Source: Natronoglycomyces albus (GTDB lineage: Bacteria; Actinomycetota; Actinomycetes; Mycobacteriales; Micromonosporaceae). Taken from it: a stretch of DNA of 64,000 nucleotides. A program made the translations under genes and the position numbers. The stretch is from NCBI RefSeq assembly GCF_016925535.1, contig NZ_CP070496.1:3286001-3350000 (forward strand). Direction: 5' to 3'. The notes below the pieces were generated by a model. That model saw only the letters and a program-made list of their open reading frames with translations, was not told the DNA's origin and ran no database searches. Positions 19,433 through 27,892 of the stretch are shown piece by piece. Each line of letters starts with the position of its first letter. Within the stretch, counting starts at the first letter, position 1.

Positions 19433-20992
19433 ATGTGCGCAGTGAACACAGCCCACCGAAGCCACCTCAGCGACGCGCCGGTTCGTGCCCTCATCCCGCC
19501 GCGCGACTGGGAACCCATGCGCCCAGCTGGGCCCTCGACGCTCTTGCGGCGCAAACTCCAACCGTCTATCCCGCGCGGAGGATGGCTACTCACAGGGCTG
19601 ATCACCGGCGTCGCCTTCCTGCTGCGACGTATCGGCATCTCCCACCCTCCCGGCCTCATGTTCGATGAGGTCTATTACGCCCAAAACGCCCATGAAATGT
19701 TGCAACATGGAGTTGAGTGGAACGCGCCCGAAGGCATGTCCGCCTATGTGGCACATCCTCCGCTGGGCAAATGGTTCATTGCCCTTGGCGAGGCGGTCTT
19801 TGGCTACAACGAACTGGGGTGGCGCATCAGCGCCGCCGTCGCGGGAACCCTCATGGTTCTCGTCCTCATCCGCCTGGCCTACCGCCTGACCGGTTCGCTC
19901 CTGCTTGGACTCACCGCCGGGCTGCTGCTCGCTGTCGAAGGCAGCCACCTGGTGCTGTCACGGGCGGCCCTGCTCGACATCTTTCTGGCGCTATTGATCC
20001 TACTGGCGTTCTACTGCCTGGTCCGGGACCGCGAATGGCAGCGGCAACGCTGGCTACGAGCGCTCGACAGCGGGCTCAACCCGTTGCGCAGACGCCCGGC
20101 CTTCGCCTGGCCATACTGGCGCATCCTCACCGCCGTCTGCCTGGGCGCGGCGCTGAGCGTCAAATGGTCTGCCGTGTGGTTCCTCCTCATCTTCGCCGCG
20201 CTCCTATGCTTGTGGGAATGGCGGCTGCGTGTGCACGTCGGTACCCGCAAGCCAATACGTGACACCCTCATCAACACCTATGGGCACCTCGTTTCGTTTT
20301 TCACCCTCGCCGGATTGACCTACCTGGCCACCTGGGCCGGTTGGTTCGCCAATTCGCAGGGCGCGTTCCGCCACTGGCTGGCCGATAACGGGCACAGTGA
20401 ACCGCCGGTGATCGGCGCACTGATCAACTGGTTCCAGTACCACCTGGACATCCTGCGGTTCCACTCGAACCTGTCCACCGAGCACAGCTACCAGTCGACG
20501 GTCACCGAGTGGCTGTTCAATCTGCGGCCCGTGGTCTTCTACTGGTCATCGGATGTCGAATGCGAGGCCGAAAACTGCGCCGCCGAAGTTCTGCTGCTGG
20601 GTACGCCAGTCCTGTGGTGGTCGTTCGTCCCCGCCATGATCACGCTCGCCCTGTGGGGGCTGGCCAAGCGGGATTGGCGCGCCGGAGCGATCCTCGCCTC
20701 CGCTGCCGCCGGCATCGCTCCGTGGCTGTTGTATCCCGAACGCACGATGTTCTTCTTCTACACAGCCCCGGCTGTACCGTTCATGATTCTCGCGGTCGTC
20801 GTCTGCCTAGGGCTGATACTGGGTTCACCGACCGCTTCGATGGAACGCCGCCTCACCGGCGCGCTCACAGTGGGAGCTTACGTGGCCATCGTCGTTTTGT
20901 GCTTCACGTACTTCTGGCCCATCTACACCGGGACCCCGCTGCCATATGAGGACTGGCAAGCCAGAATGTGGCTGGGCTCCCGCTGGATCTGA
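19433..20992 (+). CDS. pmt: Protein O-mannosyltransferase (PMT, GT39)
   Basis: 519 residues, about ten membrane spans. It transfers mannose from polyprenyl-phosphate-mannose to secreted proteins during Sec export. The first extracytoplasmic loop has FDEVYYAQNAHEML with the conserved Asp-Glu pair, and AYVAHPPLGKWFI follows, as in the mycobacterial enzyme. The C-terminal PMT_4TMC region has YPERTMFFFYTAPAVPF. In mycobacteria this gene lies beside rsmI and near metG and tatD; here metG and tatD are within 4 kb but no rsmI is present. The start is uncertain: ATG at 19433 is used, GTG at 19400 or 19442 is possible. Confidence 0.9.
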   Translation: MCAVNTAHRSHLSDAPVRALIPPRDWEPMRPAGPSTLLRRKLQPSIPRGGWLLTGLITGVAFLLRRIGISHPPGLMFDEVYYAQNAHEMLQHGVEWNAPEGMSAYVAHPPLGKWFIALGEAVFGYNELGWRISAAVAGTLMVLVLIRLAYRLTGSLLLGLTAGLLLAVEGSHLVLSRAALLDIFLALLILLAFYCLVRDREWQRQRWLRALDSGLNPLRRRPAFAWPYWRILTAVCLGAALSVKWSAVWFLLIFAALLCLWEWRLRVHVGTRKPIRDTLINTYGHLVSFFTLAGLTYLATWAGWFANSQGAFRHWLADNGHSEPPVIGALINWFQYHLDILRFHSNLSTEHSYQSTVTEWLFNLRPVVFYWSSDVECEAENCAAEVLLLGTPVLWWSFVPAMITLALWGLAKRDWRAGAILASAAAGIAPWLLYPERTMFFFYTAPAVPFMILAVVVCLGLILGSPTASMERRLTGALTVGAYVAIVVLCFTYFWPIYTGTPLPYEDWQARMWLGSRWI

Positions 20993-21104
20993 CCTTTGAT
21001 CGACGAACTGGTCATCTCGACCACATTAGGGCCTGGCCGCGCCCTGGCAGGGCCGCCCGGTGTGTTAAAGTTGGCGCCGTTGCGTTGCTCGCAACCACAA
21101 TCTA

Positions 21105-21180
21105 GGGGCTATGGCGCAGTTGGTAGCGCGTCTCGTTCGCAATGAGAAGGTCAGGAGTTCGAATCTCCTTAGCTCCACCA
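21105..21180 (+). tRNA. tRNA-Ala (anticodon CGC)
   Basis: 76 bases with encoded CCA. The acceptor stem GGGGCTA/TAGCTCC contains G3-U70, the alanine identity pair. The anticodon arm TCTCG-TTCGCAA-TGAGA gives anticodon CGC, and the T-arm carries GTTCGAATC. Its last 12 bases plus two following bases are repeated at 29763, marking it as an integration site. Confidence 0.96.
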
Positions 21181-21182
21181 AA
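21169..21182 (+). other. Attachment-site repeat (left), tRNA-Ala 3' end
   Basis: TTAGCTCCACCAAA, covering the end of the tRNA gene. Identical to 29763-29776. Confidence 0.7.
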
Positions 21183-21259
21183 AAGTTCTTATCCGAACTT
21201 CGACCTTGATAGAGAACTTCCAGGGTTTACGCTTTGCTGGGCCGTCCATCGTGGCGGCC

Positions 21260-21331
21260 CTGATGTGTGTCCGCTCCTTGTCTCCTGCGGTCAACAACCT
21301 CGTCTTGATCCTGGCGAATTTGGTGTTGTTA
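21260..21331 (+). pseudogene. Fragment of a murJ-like gene
   Basis: In one plus-strand frame this reads SLSPAVNNLVLILANLVLL, closely matching SPAVNNVVLIVAALVLL of the intact MurJ-like protein in the same island, with DNA similarity over about 50 bases. No start or ribosome site, and a stop follows soon (TAG near 21380). It looks like debris of a second copy of the module's flippase gene, directly beside the tRNA. Confidence 0.5.
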
Positions 21332-21367
21332 GAACCAAACATCGCGGTCGGGGTAACGACATCGTCC

Positions 21368-21850
21368 TCAGCGATGTGCTAGGCGTTGCGATGCTCGGAT
21401 GAGTTTCAGGGGAACAATGAGTTCGCTCTCGATGCGCCGGGCCGCCCCCTGACTGCCTGATTTGTCGAGTTCGGTGATGGCTGCCGCCACCAGTCCCGAA
21501 AGGCGGGCTACTTCGCCTCGAAGCTCAGCCAGTTCATCGTGTCGTGCTTGGGCCTCGGCACCACACCAACTTCGTAGCATCTCCCATTGGGGCGCGTACT
21601 TGCGACCTACCTCGATGCAGATTTCAGGCTCGAAGTGCTGGGTTCCTGAGCGTGAGGAGTAAAGCTGGCCGTAGAAACGAATGATGGCCGCGATGCTGTG
21701 TGCTCGGTTCCGAAACCGCGCTATCACGAGCGGAGATATGGGCTTGGCTTCCAACCACAGGCTCAAGCCGTGGATGTCGACATCAGTTCGGGCTCGGGAC
21801 TTCTCGCTAGGGCCAGTCAAGACTGAAAAGTGATAAATCGGGATCGACAT
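21368..21850 (-). CDS. Unknown protein, island gene
   Basis: 160 residues starting MSIPIYHF. The C-terminal third (ARHDELAELRGEVARLSGLV...) has heptad-like spacing suggesting a short coiled coil. No family recognised. The ATG overlaps the stop of the upstream 75-residue gene as TGATG, which implies translational coupling and supports the start, though there is no separate ribosome site. A longer reading from 22117 is open but would ignore that coupling. Transcribed divergently from the XRE regulator. Confidence 0.6.
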   Translation of the reverse strand: MSIPIYHFSVLTGPSEKSRARTDVDIHGLSLWLEAKPISPLVIARFRNRAHSIAAIIRFYGQLYSSRSGTQHFEPEICIEVGRKYAPQWEMLRSWCGAEAQARHDELAELRGEVARLSGLVAAAITELDKSGSQGAARRIESELIVPLKLIRASQRLAHR

Positions 21851-22077
21851 CAGCGTGCCGCTACATTGTGTGATGCGATGCGCCGCTTGGTGCGAATACA
21901 CGTCTTCACCGAATGCTTTAGTTGCTTGTTTAGCTGGCGGCCCCGTGCGCATCGCGTGAACGCTGCGCACAGCCGGTTGGTCATTGCGGCCCGGTTGCAA
22001 CGGCTGCAACGGTCCACATGCTTGGAGAAGGCGTGCCGTAGCCGGTCTGGCAAGAGTGCCGTCTCGGATTCGCTCAT
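21850..22077 (-). CDS. Small Cys-containing basic protein, island gene
   Basis: 75 residues, basic, with four Cys (HVDRCSRC, NRLC, FTRC) that could bind a metal. GGGGTGA lies just before the ATG. Such small proteins often sit next to XRE regulators on actinobacterial integrative elements, but I cannot name a family. The stop overlaps the next start. Confidence 0.6.
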   Translation of the reverse strand: MSESETALLPDRLRHAFSKHVDRCSRCNRAAMTNRLCAAFTRCARGRQLNKQLKHSVKTCIRTKRRIASHNVAAR

Positions 22078-22241
22078 CGTTCACCCCATTGGTCTGTCTC
22101 AGCGTTCCCGTTCCCATGCCTATGCATGAGTGCGATCCATGTCATACGATCTAGATTCCTAGCGAATGGGCTGGTTGTCACCGTTGCGTCGTTGCGGCAA
22201 CAAATTTCGGCAGGCAACCCCATGACAGTGAGGACCGGTTG

Positions 22242-23474
22242 ATGGACGATCGAGGTTCACGCTTGAGAGCTGCGCGGCGCGAAGCGGGGATCGGTCTTGA
22301 CACGATGGCGCGGCGGACGGGTCTGAGTAAGGGGCACTTGTCGCGGATCGAGACTGGGCAACGAGTGGCCACACCATCTGTTCTCTTGGCTTATCGTCAG
22401 GTCTGTCCAGACCTAGAGATCCCCACGAACTGGGACGACGTGAATCGACGGAAACTTGTCAGTAGCGGGCTCATCGCAATGGTGGGGGCGACGCTACCCA
22501 AGAGTGTGGACACCTCTGCGCTGGGCGAGGTCCCACGATCAGTTTCAGAAGCCGATATTCGCGATCTTGAAATCGCGATCTCGTCGTGGACAAACCAGGA
22601 ACTCAGCGGCGGAGGTCGAACTGTATTGGCAGCCGGGACGGCTCTGTTGAACTGGGCTACCTCGTTGGTTCAAACCACCCGTACCGAGGCGGCTCGCACG
22701 CAGCTTCTCAGCCTCGCGGCGTACATGGCGGACCGCTGTGGCTGGGCAACGTTCAATGTGGGCCTTCACGACCACGCCACGGCGTTCTTCCAACAGGGAC
22801 TTTCGCTGGCAACGGAAGCCGGGGACCCACACGTAACCGCTCAACTGCTCTCCGACATGGCCGGACACGCCGTTTACCGCCGGAGGCCCGCCGAAGCACT
22901 GGCTTGCGTAGAGGCAGCCCGTGATCTTGAGGTTGTTCCTACCCTCCGCGCGGCGCTCTACGCGGTTCGTGCCGAGGCATACGGAGTTCTCGGAGAACAG
23001 TCCCTAGTTGAACGCTGGACAGAACGAGCCGTCGCCGAAGCCACCGAGTCGCGGCCAGACCTTCCGCACCCGACCTGGCTACCGTCTTTCCGTGGGCCGG
23101 AAAGCCTCGATGCCTCGATTGGATTCGCCCACTACCTCACGTACCTCCGTAGCGGCGGAACTGACGCAGCAAACAACGCCCTCGAACACATGACCCGCGC
23201 CGCGCACGCGGGTGCCCCTTACCGCAGCCGCTCGACCGCGCTGTCAGCGCTGCGGGCCGCCGTCATCCAAATGAGCTTGGATAACGCGGACCTGGAGGCC
23301 GGTTTCGACTTGGCCTGGTCGACCTGCAACGAACTACCCGACGCCCGTTCGGTTCGCATCGGCAGGGAGCTAAAGTCCCTCGATGAGGCATCTTCGCAAG
23401 CTGGGCACCACGACGGTGTCCACGAGCTGCGGTCGACCATTGCCACACTTCGAGGCGGACCTGAGCCAGTCTGA
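22242..23474 (+). CDS. XRE-family regulator with TPR-like C-terminal domain
   Basis: 410 residues. The N-terminal helix-turn-helix (~5-60) reads LRAARREAGIGLDTMARRTG, LSKGHLSRIETGQRV. The rest is Ala-rich helical, with repeat-like segments (AAYMADRCGWATFNVG, HDHATAFFQQGLSLA, ALACVEAARDLE) resembling TPR repeats of signal-peptide-sensing regulators. GAGGA lies 7 bases before the ATG. It leads the five-gene module, 35 bases before the flippase gene, and is divergent from the small-gene pair, so it probably controls both. Confidence 0.82.
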   Translation: MDDRGSRLRAARREAGIGLDTMARRTGLSKGHLSRIETGQRVATPSVLLAYRQVCPDLEIPTNWDDVNRRKLVSSGLIAMVGATLPKSVDTSALGEVPRSVSEADIRDLEIAISSWTNQELSGGGRTVLAAGTALLNWATSLVQTTRTEAARTQLLSLAAYMADRCGWATFNVGLHDHATAFFQQGLSLATEAGDPHVTAQLLSDMAGHAVYRRRPAEALACVEAARDLEVVPTLRAALYAVRAEAYGVLGEQSLVERWTERAVAEATESRPDLPHPTWLPSFRGPESLDASIGFAHYLTYLRSGGTDAANNALEHMTRAAHAGAPYRSRSTALSALRAAVIQMSLDNADLEAGFDLAWSTCNELPDARSVRIGRELKSLDEASSQAGHHDGVHELRSTIATLRGGPEPV

Positions 23475-23509
23475 CCCGCCTTACGTTCCTCTATCGCTTA
23501 GGCAGGTTG

Positions 23510-25120
23510 ATGAGACTTCACAGTGAAGGCTCGGCGGGCTCGGACGGCATCTTGTCGCGCTCAGCGTTCATCGCAGTTGGGGCGCTGTCCAGTCGCGTCA
23601 CCGGATTCGTTCGCACGGCCGCCATCGGGGCGGCGCTGGGAGCGGGCATTGCCGGTGACGCCTACGCCACGGCAACAATGCTGCCAACGGTCGTCTACGA
23701 GATCGTCCTAGGCGGAATCGGTACGGCGATTCTCGTGCCATACCTCATGAAGGCGTTTGCGTCGGGCCAAACGAACGGCGCTCGGTTTGCCCAACGCCTT
23801 TTGACAACGACGGCGGCAGGCTTCGTCATTCTCGCCGCAGTAGCAACATTGACCGTCCCGTTCATCGTGCCGCTGTTGGGGGGCTCGGCGACCGAAGGCC
23901 GCAGCGCAGACCTGACGGTTGCTTTGGCGCTGTTCACCGTGCCCGCAATGGCTGCCTATGGCATCGGTGCGGTCGCCACTGCCATCTTGAACAGCCGGGG
24001 CTCGTTCGCACTCCCCGCATGGTCTCCTGCCGTCAACAACGTTGTGCTCATCGTGGCCGCTCTGGTCCTGCTGGCCACGGGTGTTTCTGACAACGACTCC
24101 GTCCTCATTGCGGTGCTCGGCAGTGCCCTCCTACTGGGAGCTATTGGGCAGTGTGGCCTGCTCATCGCGGCACTTCGACGGGTCGGTGTGCCGTGGCGCT
24201 GGCAGATCCAGCTGCGAGGCTTGGGACTGCGTCCCCTGGCAGGAACGATCGGGTGGATGGTCGTATACGTCACGGTTGGCCAGGCCGCGACCATTGCTGT
24301 CATCGCGATTACACGCGCCAACGCTGCCGCTGGCGGCCCGGGAACGTTGATTTACCACAACGCCTGGCTGTTGCTGATGATGGCGTTCGGAGTGGTCGCG
24401 CTCCCCGTGATCACCGCGCTCACCCCCGCAATGTCGAACAACGCCAACAACAACCCGCACGGAACGCTCGGGGCCTATAGTCGCGCGCTGAGATACATCA
24501 CGGTCGCGGGCTTGCCGGTGACCGCAGGGATGCTGGTTCTCGGCATTCCCGGGGCCGTGACCTTGTTCGGCTGGGGAAACTACAGCCTCGAAGCCGCTGC
24601 CGACACCGGACTCGTGGTGGCTGTGGCCGCTTTGGCATTGATCCCATACGCCTTTAGCCACCTCCAACTCTTCGCCTGGCTGGCCCTCGGCGACCCGAAA
24701 ACGCCAACCGTTGTTGTTTCTGTCTCTTCGGCGGTCAGACTTGCCGGTTGTGGACTCGTGTTCTGGCTAGCGCCTCTTGCATGGGTGCCAGCCGGACTGA
24801 TGGCCGTCAACGCCGCAGGCTTCGTGCTCTCGGCGATCGTTGGCCACCTCATCCTGCGCCAACGCCTCGAGACTAGGCCCGTGTGGAAACCTGCCGTCAT
24901 CGTCAAACTCCTCGGAGCCACTGTCCTCGCAGCGTTGGCCGCAGCCGTCGCCTCAACCGCATGCCAGCACCTTCTCGGCACCGGAAAGGCCGGAATGGCC
25001 GCCGCACTCATAGCTGGCGGAATAGTTCTCCTGGCCGTCTACGGCCTAGCAGTCTCCCGCATTCGACCCGATGTCTCCGACCACCACACCCAGCAAACCA
25101 GCCAAAGCCGGAACACCTAA
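23510..25120 (+). CDS. MurJ-like lipid flippase (MOP superfamily)
   Basis: 536 residues, about 14 membrane spans. N-terminal LSSRVTGFVRTAAIGAALG followed by GDAYATATMLPTVVYEIVLG is the MurJ/MviN signature; charged residues in the central cavity region (Arg in SRVTGFVR) are kept. Housekeeping MurJ flips lipid II, but in actinobacteria that gene normally lies near the replication origin and often carries a pseudokinase extension. This shorter island copy next to a radical SAM gene is more likely dedicated to a module-specific lipid-linked or amphipathic product. It begins 35 bases after the regulator gene. Confidence 0.85.
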   Translation: MRLHSEGSAGSDGILSRSAFIAVGALSSRVTGFVRTAAIGAALGAGIAGDAYATATMLPTVVYEIVLGGIGTAILVPYLMKAFASGQTNGARFAQRLLTTTAAGFVILAAVATLTVPFIVPLLGGSATEGRSADLTVALALFTVPAMAAYGIGAVATAILNSRGSFALPAWSPAVNNVVLIVAALVLLATGVSDNDSVLIAVLGSALLLGAIGQCGLLIAALRRVGVPWRWQIQLRGLGLRPLAGTIGWMVVYVTVGQAATIAVIAITRANAAAGGPGTLIYHNAWLLLMMAFGVVALPVITALTPAMSNNANNNPHGTLGAYSRALRYITVAGLPVTAGMLVLGIPGAVTLFGWGNYSLEAAADTGLVVAVAALALIPYAFSHLQLFAWLALGDPKTPTVVVSVSSAVRLAGCGLVFWLAPLAWVPAGLMAVNAAGFVLSAIVGHLILRQRLETRPVWKPAVIVKLLGATVLAALAAAVASTACQHLLGTGKAGMAAALIAGGIVLLAVYGLAVSRIRPDVSDHHTQQTSQSRNT

Positions 25121-25291
25121 CTAGACCCGGTTTACCGACATTGGCAACAAGCAGCGCTTCAAAACAACGCAACGACGCAACGGTGACACGGGGCCAACTT
25201 CCCAGGAACCTAAACGGTGTTAGGCACGCGGCACTCATATCGAAAGTGCCTCGTGAGAGACCGCTACGGCACCAATCTGGAGGTCGTCATC

Positions 25292-26218
25292 ATGCACCCC
25301 AACACCGTCGATTCCATCACGCCGTCCACCCGTCATGATCTAGCATTCGTGTGGTTGGAGATCACTGGCAAGTGCCAGTTGGCCTGCACACATTGCTATG
25401 CCGACTCCGGCCCCGACGGCACTCACGGTCCGATGAGGCGTGACGACTGGCTTGGCGTCATCGACCAAGTCGCCGATCTGGGAGCGGGAATGGTGCAGTT
25501 CATCGGAGGCGAGCCCACGCTTAACCCCGATCTGCCTGCTCTCATCGAACACGCCACGGCGCGGGGCTTGGAGGTAGAGGTCTTCTCTAACCTGGTCCAC
25601 GTCAGTGACCAGTTGTGGTCCTCGTTCGGCCGTGAGGGTGTGCGCCTGGCCTGCTCCTACTACTCCGACAGGTCCAGCCAGCATGCCAGGGTCACTGGAC
25701 GCAATACTCACGCCCGTACCAAGAACAATATCGCCGAAGCGTTGCGTCGTGAGATTCCGCTGCGCGTGGGTATCGTCAACCTCACCGACGATCAACGCAC
25801 CAACCAGGCACACGAAGAACTAGCAGCGCTGGGAGTGACCGACATTGGTCACGACCACCTACGCGGAGTCGGACGCGGCGTATCGAACGGGAAGGCGGGC
25901 ATTGACCAGTTGTGCGGTAACTGCACCAACGACGTCCTCGCCATCAGCGCCACCGGGGAGATGTGGCCGTGCGTTTTCTCCCGCTGGCTTGCCGTAGGAA
26001 ACGTCCTGGAAGCTCCGTTGGGCGATATCCTCACCGGTAGGGATTACGCCCGGGTCCGCAACGAACTCGATGCCCACTTTGAGGCCAGGGGATCGCATCA
26101 GGCTCCGTGTGTACCCAACATGTGCAACCCGCAGTGCGGACCCAGCTGTTCACCGGCATGTCGGCCCACGGCGAACTGCCGCCCGGTGGGCACCTGTGCT
26201 CCCTCGTACCGACCCTGA
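25292..26218 (+). CDS. Radical SAM protein with SPASM/twitch-like region and Cys/Pro-rich tail
   Basis: 308 residues. The radical SAM cluster motif is CQLACTHC (Cys 28, 32, 35), preceded by the WLEITGKC strand, with the SAM-binding GGEPTLNPD ~35 residues on. After the core, CGNCTNDVLAISATGEMWPC with the later VGNV resembles the auxiliary-cluster (SPASM/twitch) part of peptide-modifying enzymes. The last 36 residues contain seven Cys at near-regular spacing (273, 278, 282, 286, 290, 296, 302) with Pro and Ser between them, far more than cluster binding needs. GGAGG lies 8 bases before the ATG. No obvious precursor-peptide gene stands beside it. Substrate unknown. Confidence 0.88.
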   Translation: MHPNTVDSITPSTRHDLAFVWLEITGKCQLACTHCYADSGPDGTHGPMRRDDWLGVIDQVADLGAGMVQFIGGEPTLNPDLPALIEHATARGLEVEVFSNLVHVSDQLWSSFGREGVRLACSYYSDRSSQHARVTGRNTHARTKNNIAEALRREIPLRVGIVNLTDDQRTNQAHEELAALGVTDIGHDHLRGVGRGVSNGKAGIDQLCGNCTNDVLAISATGEMWPCVFSRWLAVGNVLEAPLGDILTGRDYARVRNELDAHFEARGSHQAPCVPNMCNPQCGPSCSPACRPTANCRPVGTCAPSYRP

Positions 26219-26234
26219 TCAAGAGAGGTCATCT

Positions 26235-26987
26235 GTGCTGGTAGAACGCGCATTCGTATCCGAAGCGCTCCTAGAGGGCCAGGACGTCGACGCCTGGCCC
26301 TTCACCGTGCCGTGCGTATCGCAACTCGTATCCGAGGGCATGGCGTTCTCTGCCCCGGTGACGTTCCTGGTCGGAGAGAACGGCTCGGGCAAGTCCACCC
26401 TGGTCGAGGCCATCGCCGAAGCCTTCGGACTCGACGCCTACGGCGGGCGAGCAGGCCGCAAGTACGGCAACGACCGGCCAAAGACGGCCCTGGGTGAGGT
26501 CATGAAACTCGACTACACCTCAGCCGGTTCCCGAATGCAACGCGGGCCCCGCAACAAGAAGAAGGGATTCTTCTTGCGCGCCGAAACTGCCTTCGGACTC
26601 CTCGCCACCGTCTCGGGGATGCCCGGCTACTGGGAAGAAGACGTCACAGCGCAAAGCCACGGAGAGGGTTTCTTGACCGTCTTCGCCGCACAATTTGGCG
26701 AACCGGGGCTGTTTGTGCTGGACGAGCCAGAAGGCGCACTGTCCTTTACTTCATGCCTCCAGCTAGTGGCGCTCATGCACGACTTGGCTAAAACCGGGGC
26801 GCAGGTGATCTGCTCGACCCACTCACCCATCCTGGCCGCTACCCCGGGGGCCGACATCATCGAAATCGGCGAGCACGGCTTCCACACCACCACCTGGGAA
26901 GAACTAGAACTGGTCGACCACTGGCGCAGATACCTCAACAACCCCAACGCCTACCTGCGCCACCTCACCACCGACGAGGAGGAGTAA
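26235..26987 (+). CDS. Predicted ATPase (COG3910-like, ABC-type nucleotide-binding fold)
   Basis: 250 residues. Walker A GENGSGKST (47-55), an ABC-signature-like QSHGEGF, Walker B GLFVLDEPEGALS and the switch ICSTHSPILAATPG. No membrane domain, so this is a soluble ABC-fold ATPase. GTG start with AGAGAGG just upstream, 16 bases after the radical SAM gene, implying co-transcription. In this family the role is unknown; the conserved position in the module suggests it powers or gates a step of product maturation or export. Confidence 0.85.
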   Translation: MLVERAFVSEALLEGQDVDAWPFTVPCVSQLVSEGMAFSAPVTFLVGENGSGKSTLVEAIAEAFGLDAYGGRAGRKYGNDRPKTALGEVMKLDYTSAGSRMQRGPRNKKKGFFLRAETAFGLLATVSGMPGYWEEDVTAQSHGEGFLTVFAAQFGEPGLFVLDEPEGALSFTSCLQLVALMHDLAKTGAQVICSTHSPILAATPGADIIEIGEHGFHTTTWEELELVDHWRRYLNNPNAYLRHLTTDEEE

Positions 26988-26992
26988 TCGGC

Positions 26993-27892
26993 ATGAATTC
27001 CCAACTCGACACTGATGCGGCCGATGAGAACCACCAGGCTCTCATGCGATCAAGCCTCAACCACGCCGCCGAACACTTCGGACTCAACCTCAGCGGCGAA
27101 CCGGTCTACGGTTGGCGGCTACGCACCATCGGAGCCGCCGCAACCGGTCCCCGACACGGAACATGCTGGCTACGTGTCGTCTCTGAATTCCCACAGTGGG
27201 CACACGGAGACACCTGGACGGGCAATAGCGACGCCAACACCCTCACCAACATCAGCAAGCCCCGCGTCCTGGACACGCACACATGGAACGAACATTGGAA
27301 AGTCATGCGAGCCGAGGTAATGACGTTGGTCAAGGATGCACCGTGCTCGCAAACTGAAGAACCACCAGCGGAACTCAACCTACCTAGCAAATGGTGGGAA
27401 ACGCTGAGACGCAACCTTGACAGCCTCGCCAGCCAACCAACCCCCCGCAGCAGAGTCACCCAAGAAGAAGCGACCCGACGACTACAAGTGTTCTTCGGCG
27501 ATCGCATCGACCCCACCATCACCCACTGGACTACCGCCCACGGTGACCTTCACTGGGCCAACCTCACCGCACCCGACCTGGCCATCATGGACTGGGAACA
27601 CTGGGGAACCGCCCCCGCAGGATACGACGCGGCCACCCTGCTGTGCTACAGCCTCACCAACCCCGACCTAATCGCACAGATACGCCGACACTTCGCACAC
27701 ATCCTCGACACACCCACAGGCCACCTCGCACAACTACTAGTGATAACCCGCCTGCTACTCCGCATCGAAACAGGCGACCACCCCCACCTAGCGATCCCCC
27801 TCCACCACCACGCCAAAGACCTACTAGCTCGAGAAGCCCACTTAGTGATCCAAGCGCTCTACCGGTGCGTTTTAGGGCCTCCAGACGGATAG
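26993..27892 (+). CDS. APH-fold small-molecule kinase
   Basis: 299 residues of the aminoglycoside phosphotransferase/choline kinase superfamily. The catalytic loop is TAHGDLHWANLT (Asp near 185) and the metal-binding DFD-equivalent is IMDWEHWG. The N-lobe is divergent: no clear nucleotide-binding Gly loop is visible. GGAGGAG inside the end of the ATPase gene serves as ribosome site, with 5 bases between the genes. Whether it phosphorylates an antibiotic, a lipid head group or the module's product cannot be told. Confidence 0.78.
   Translation: MNSQLDTDAADENHQALMRSSLNHAAEHFGLNLSGEPVYGWRLRTIGAAATGPRHGTCWLRVVSEFPQWAHGDTWTGNSDANTLTNISKPRVLDTHTWNEHWKVMRAEVMTLVKDAPCSQTEEPPAELNLPSKWWETLRRNLDSLASQPTPRSRVTQEEATRRLQVFFGDRIDPTITHWTTAHGDLHWANLTAPDLAIMDWEHWGTAPAGYDAATLLCYSLTNPDLIAQIRRHFAHILDTPTGHLAQLLVITRLLLRIETGDHPHLAIPLHHHAKDLLAREAHLVIQALYRCVLGPPDG

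Noticed and set aside
25071-25124. 17-codon frame MSPTTTPSKPAKAGTPN overlapping the end of the flippase gene, considered as a precursor peptide for the radical SAM enzyme
   Set aside because: No ribosome site, no Cys or other typical modification residues, and it overlaps coding sequence in another frame.
24883-25338. Long plus-strand frame across the flippase end and radical SAM start
   Set aside because: It is out of frame with both genes, Arg/His-rich without family character; a shadow.
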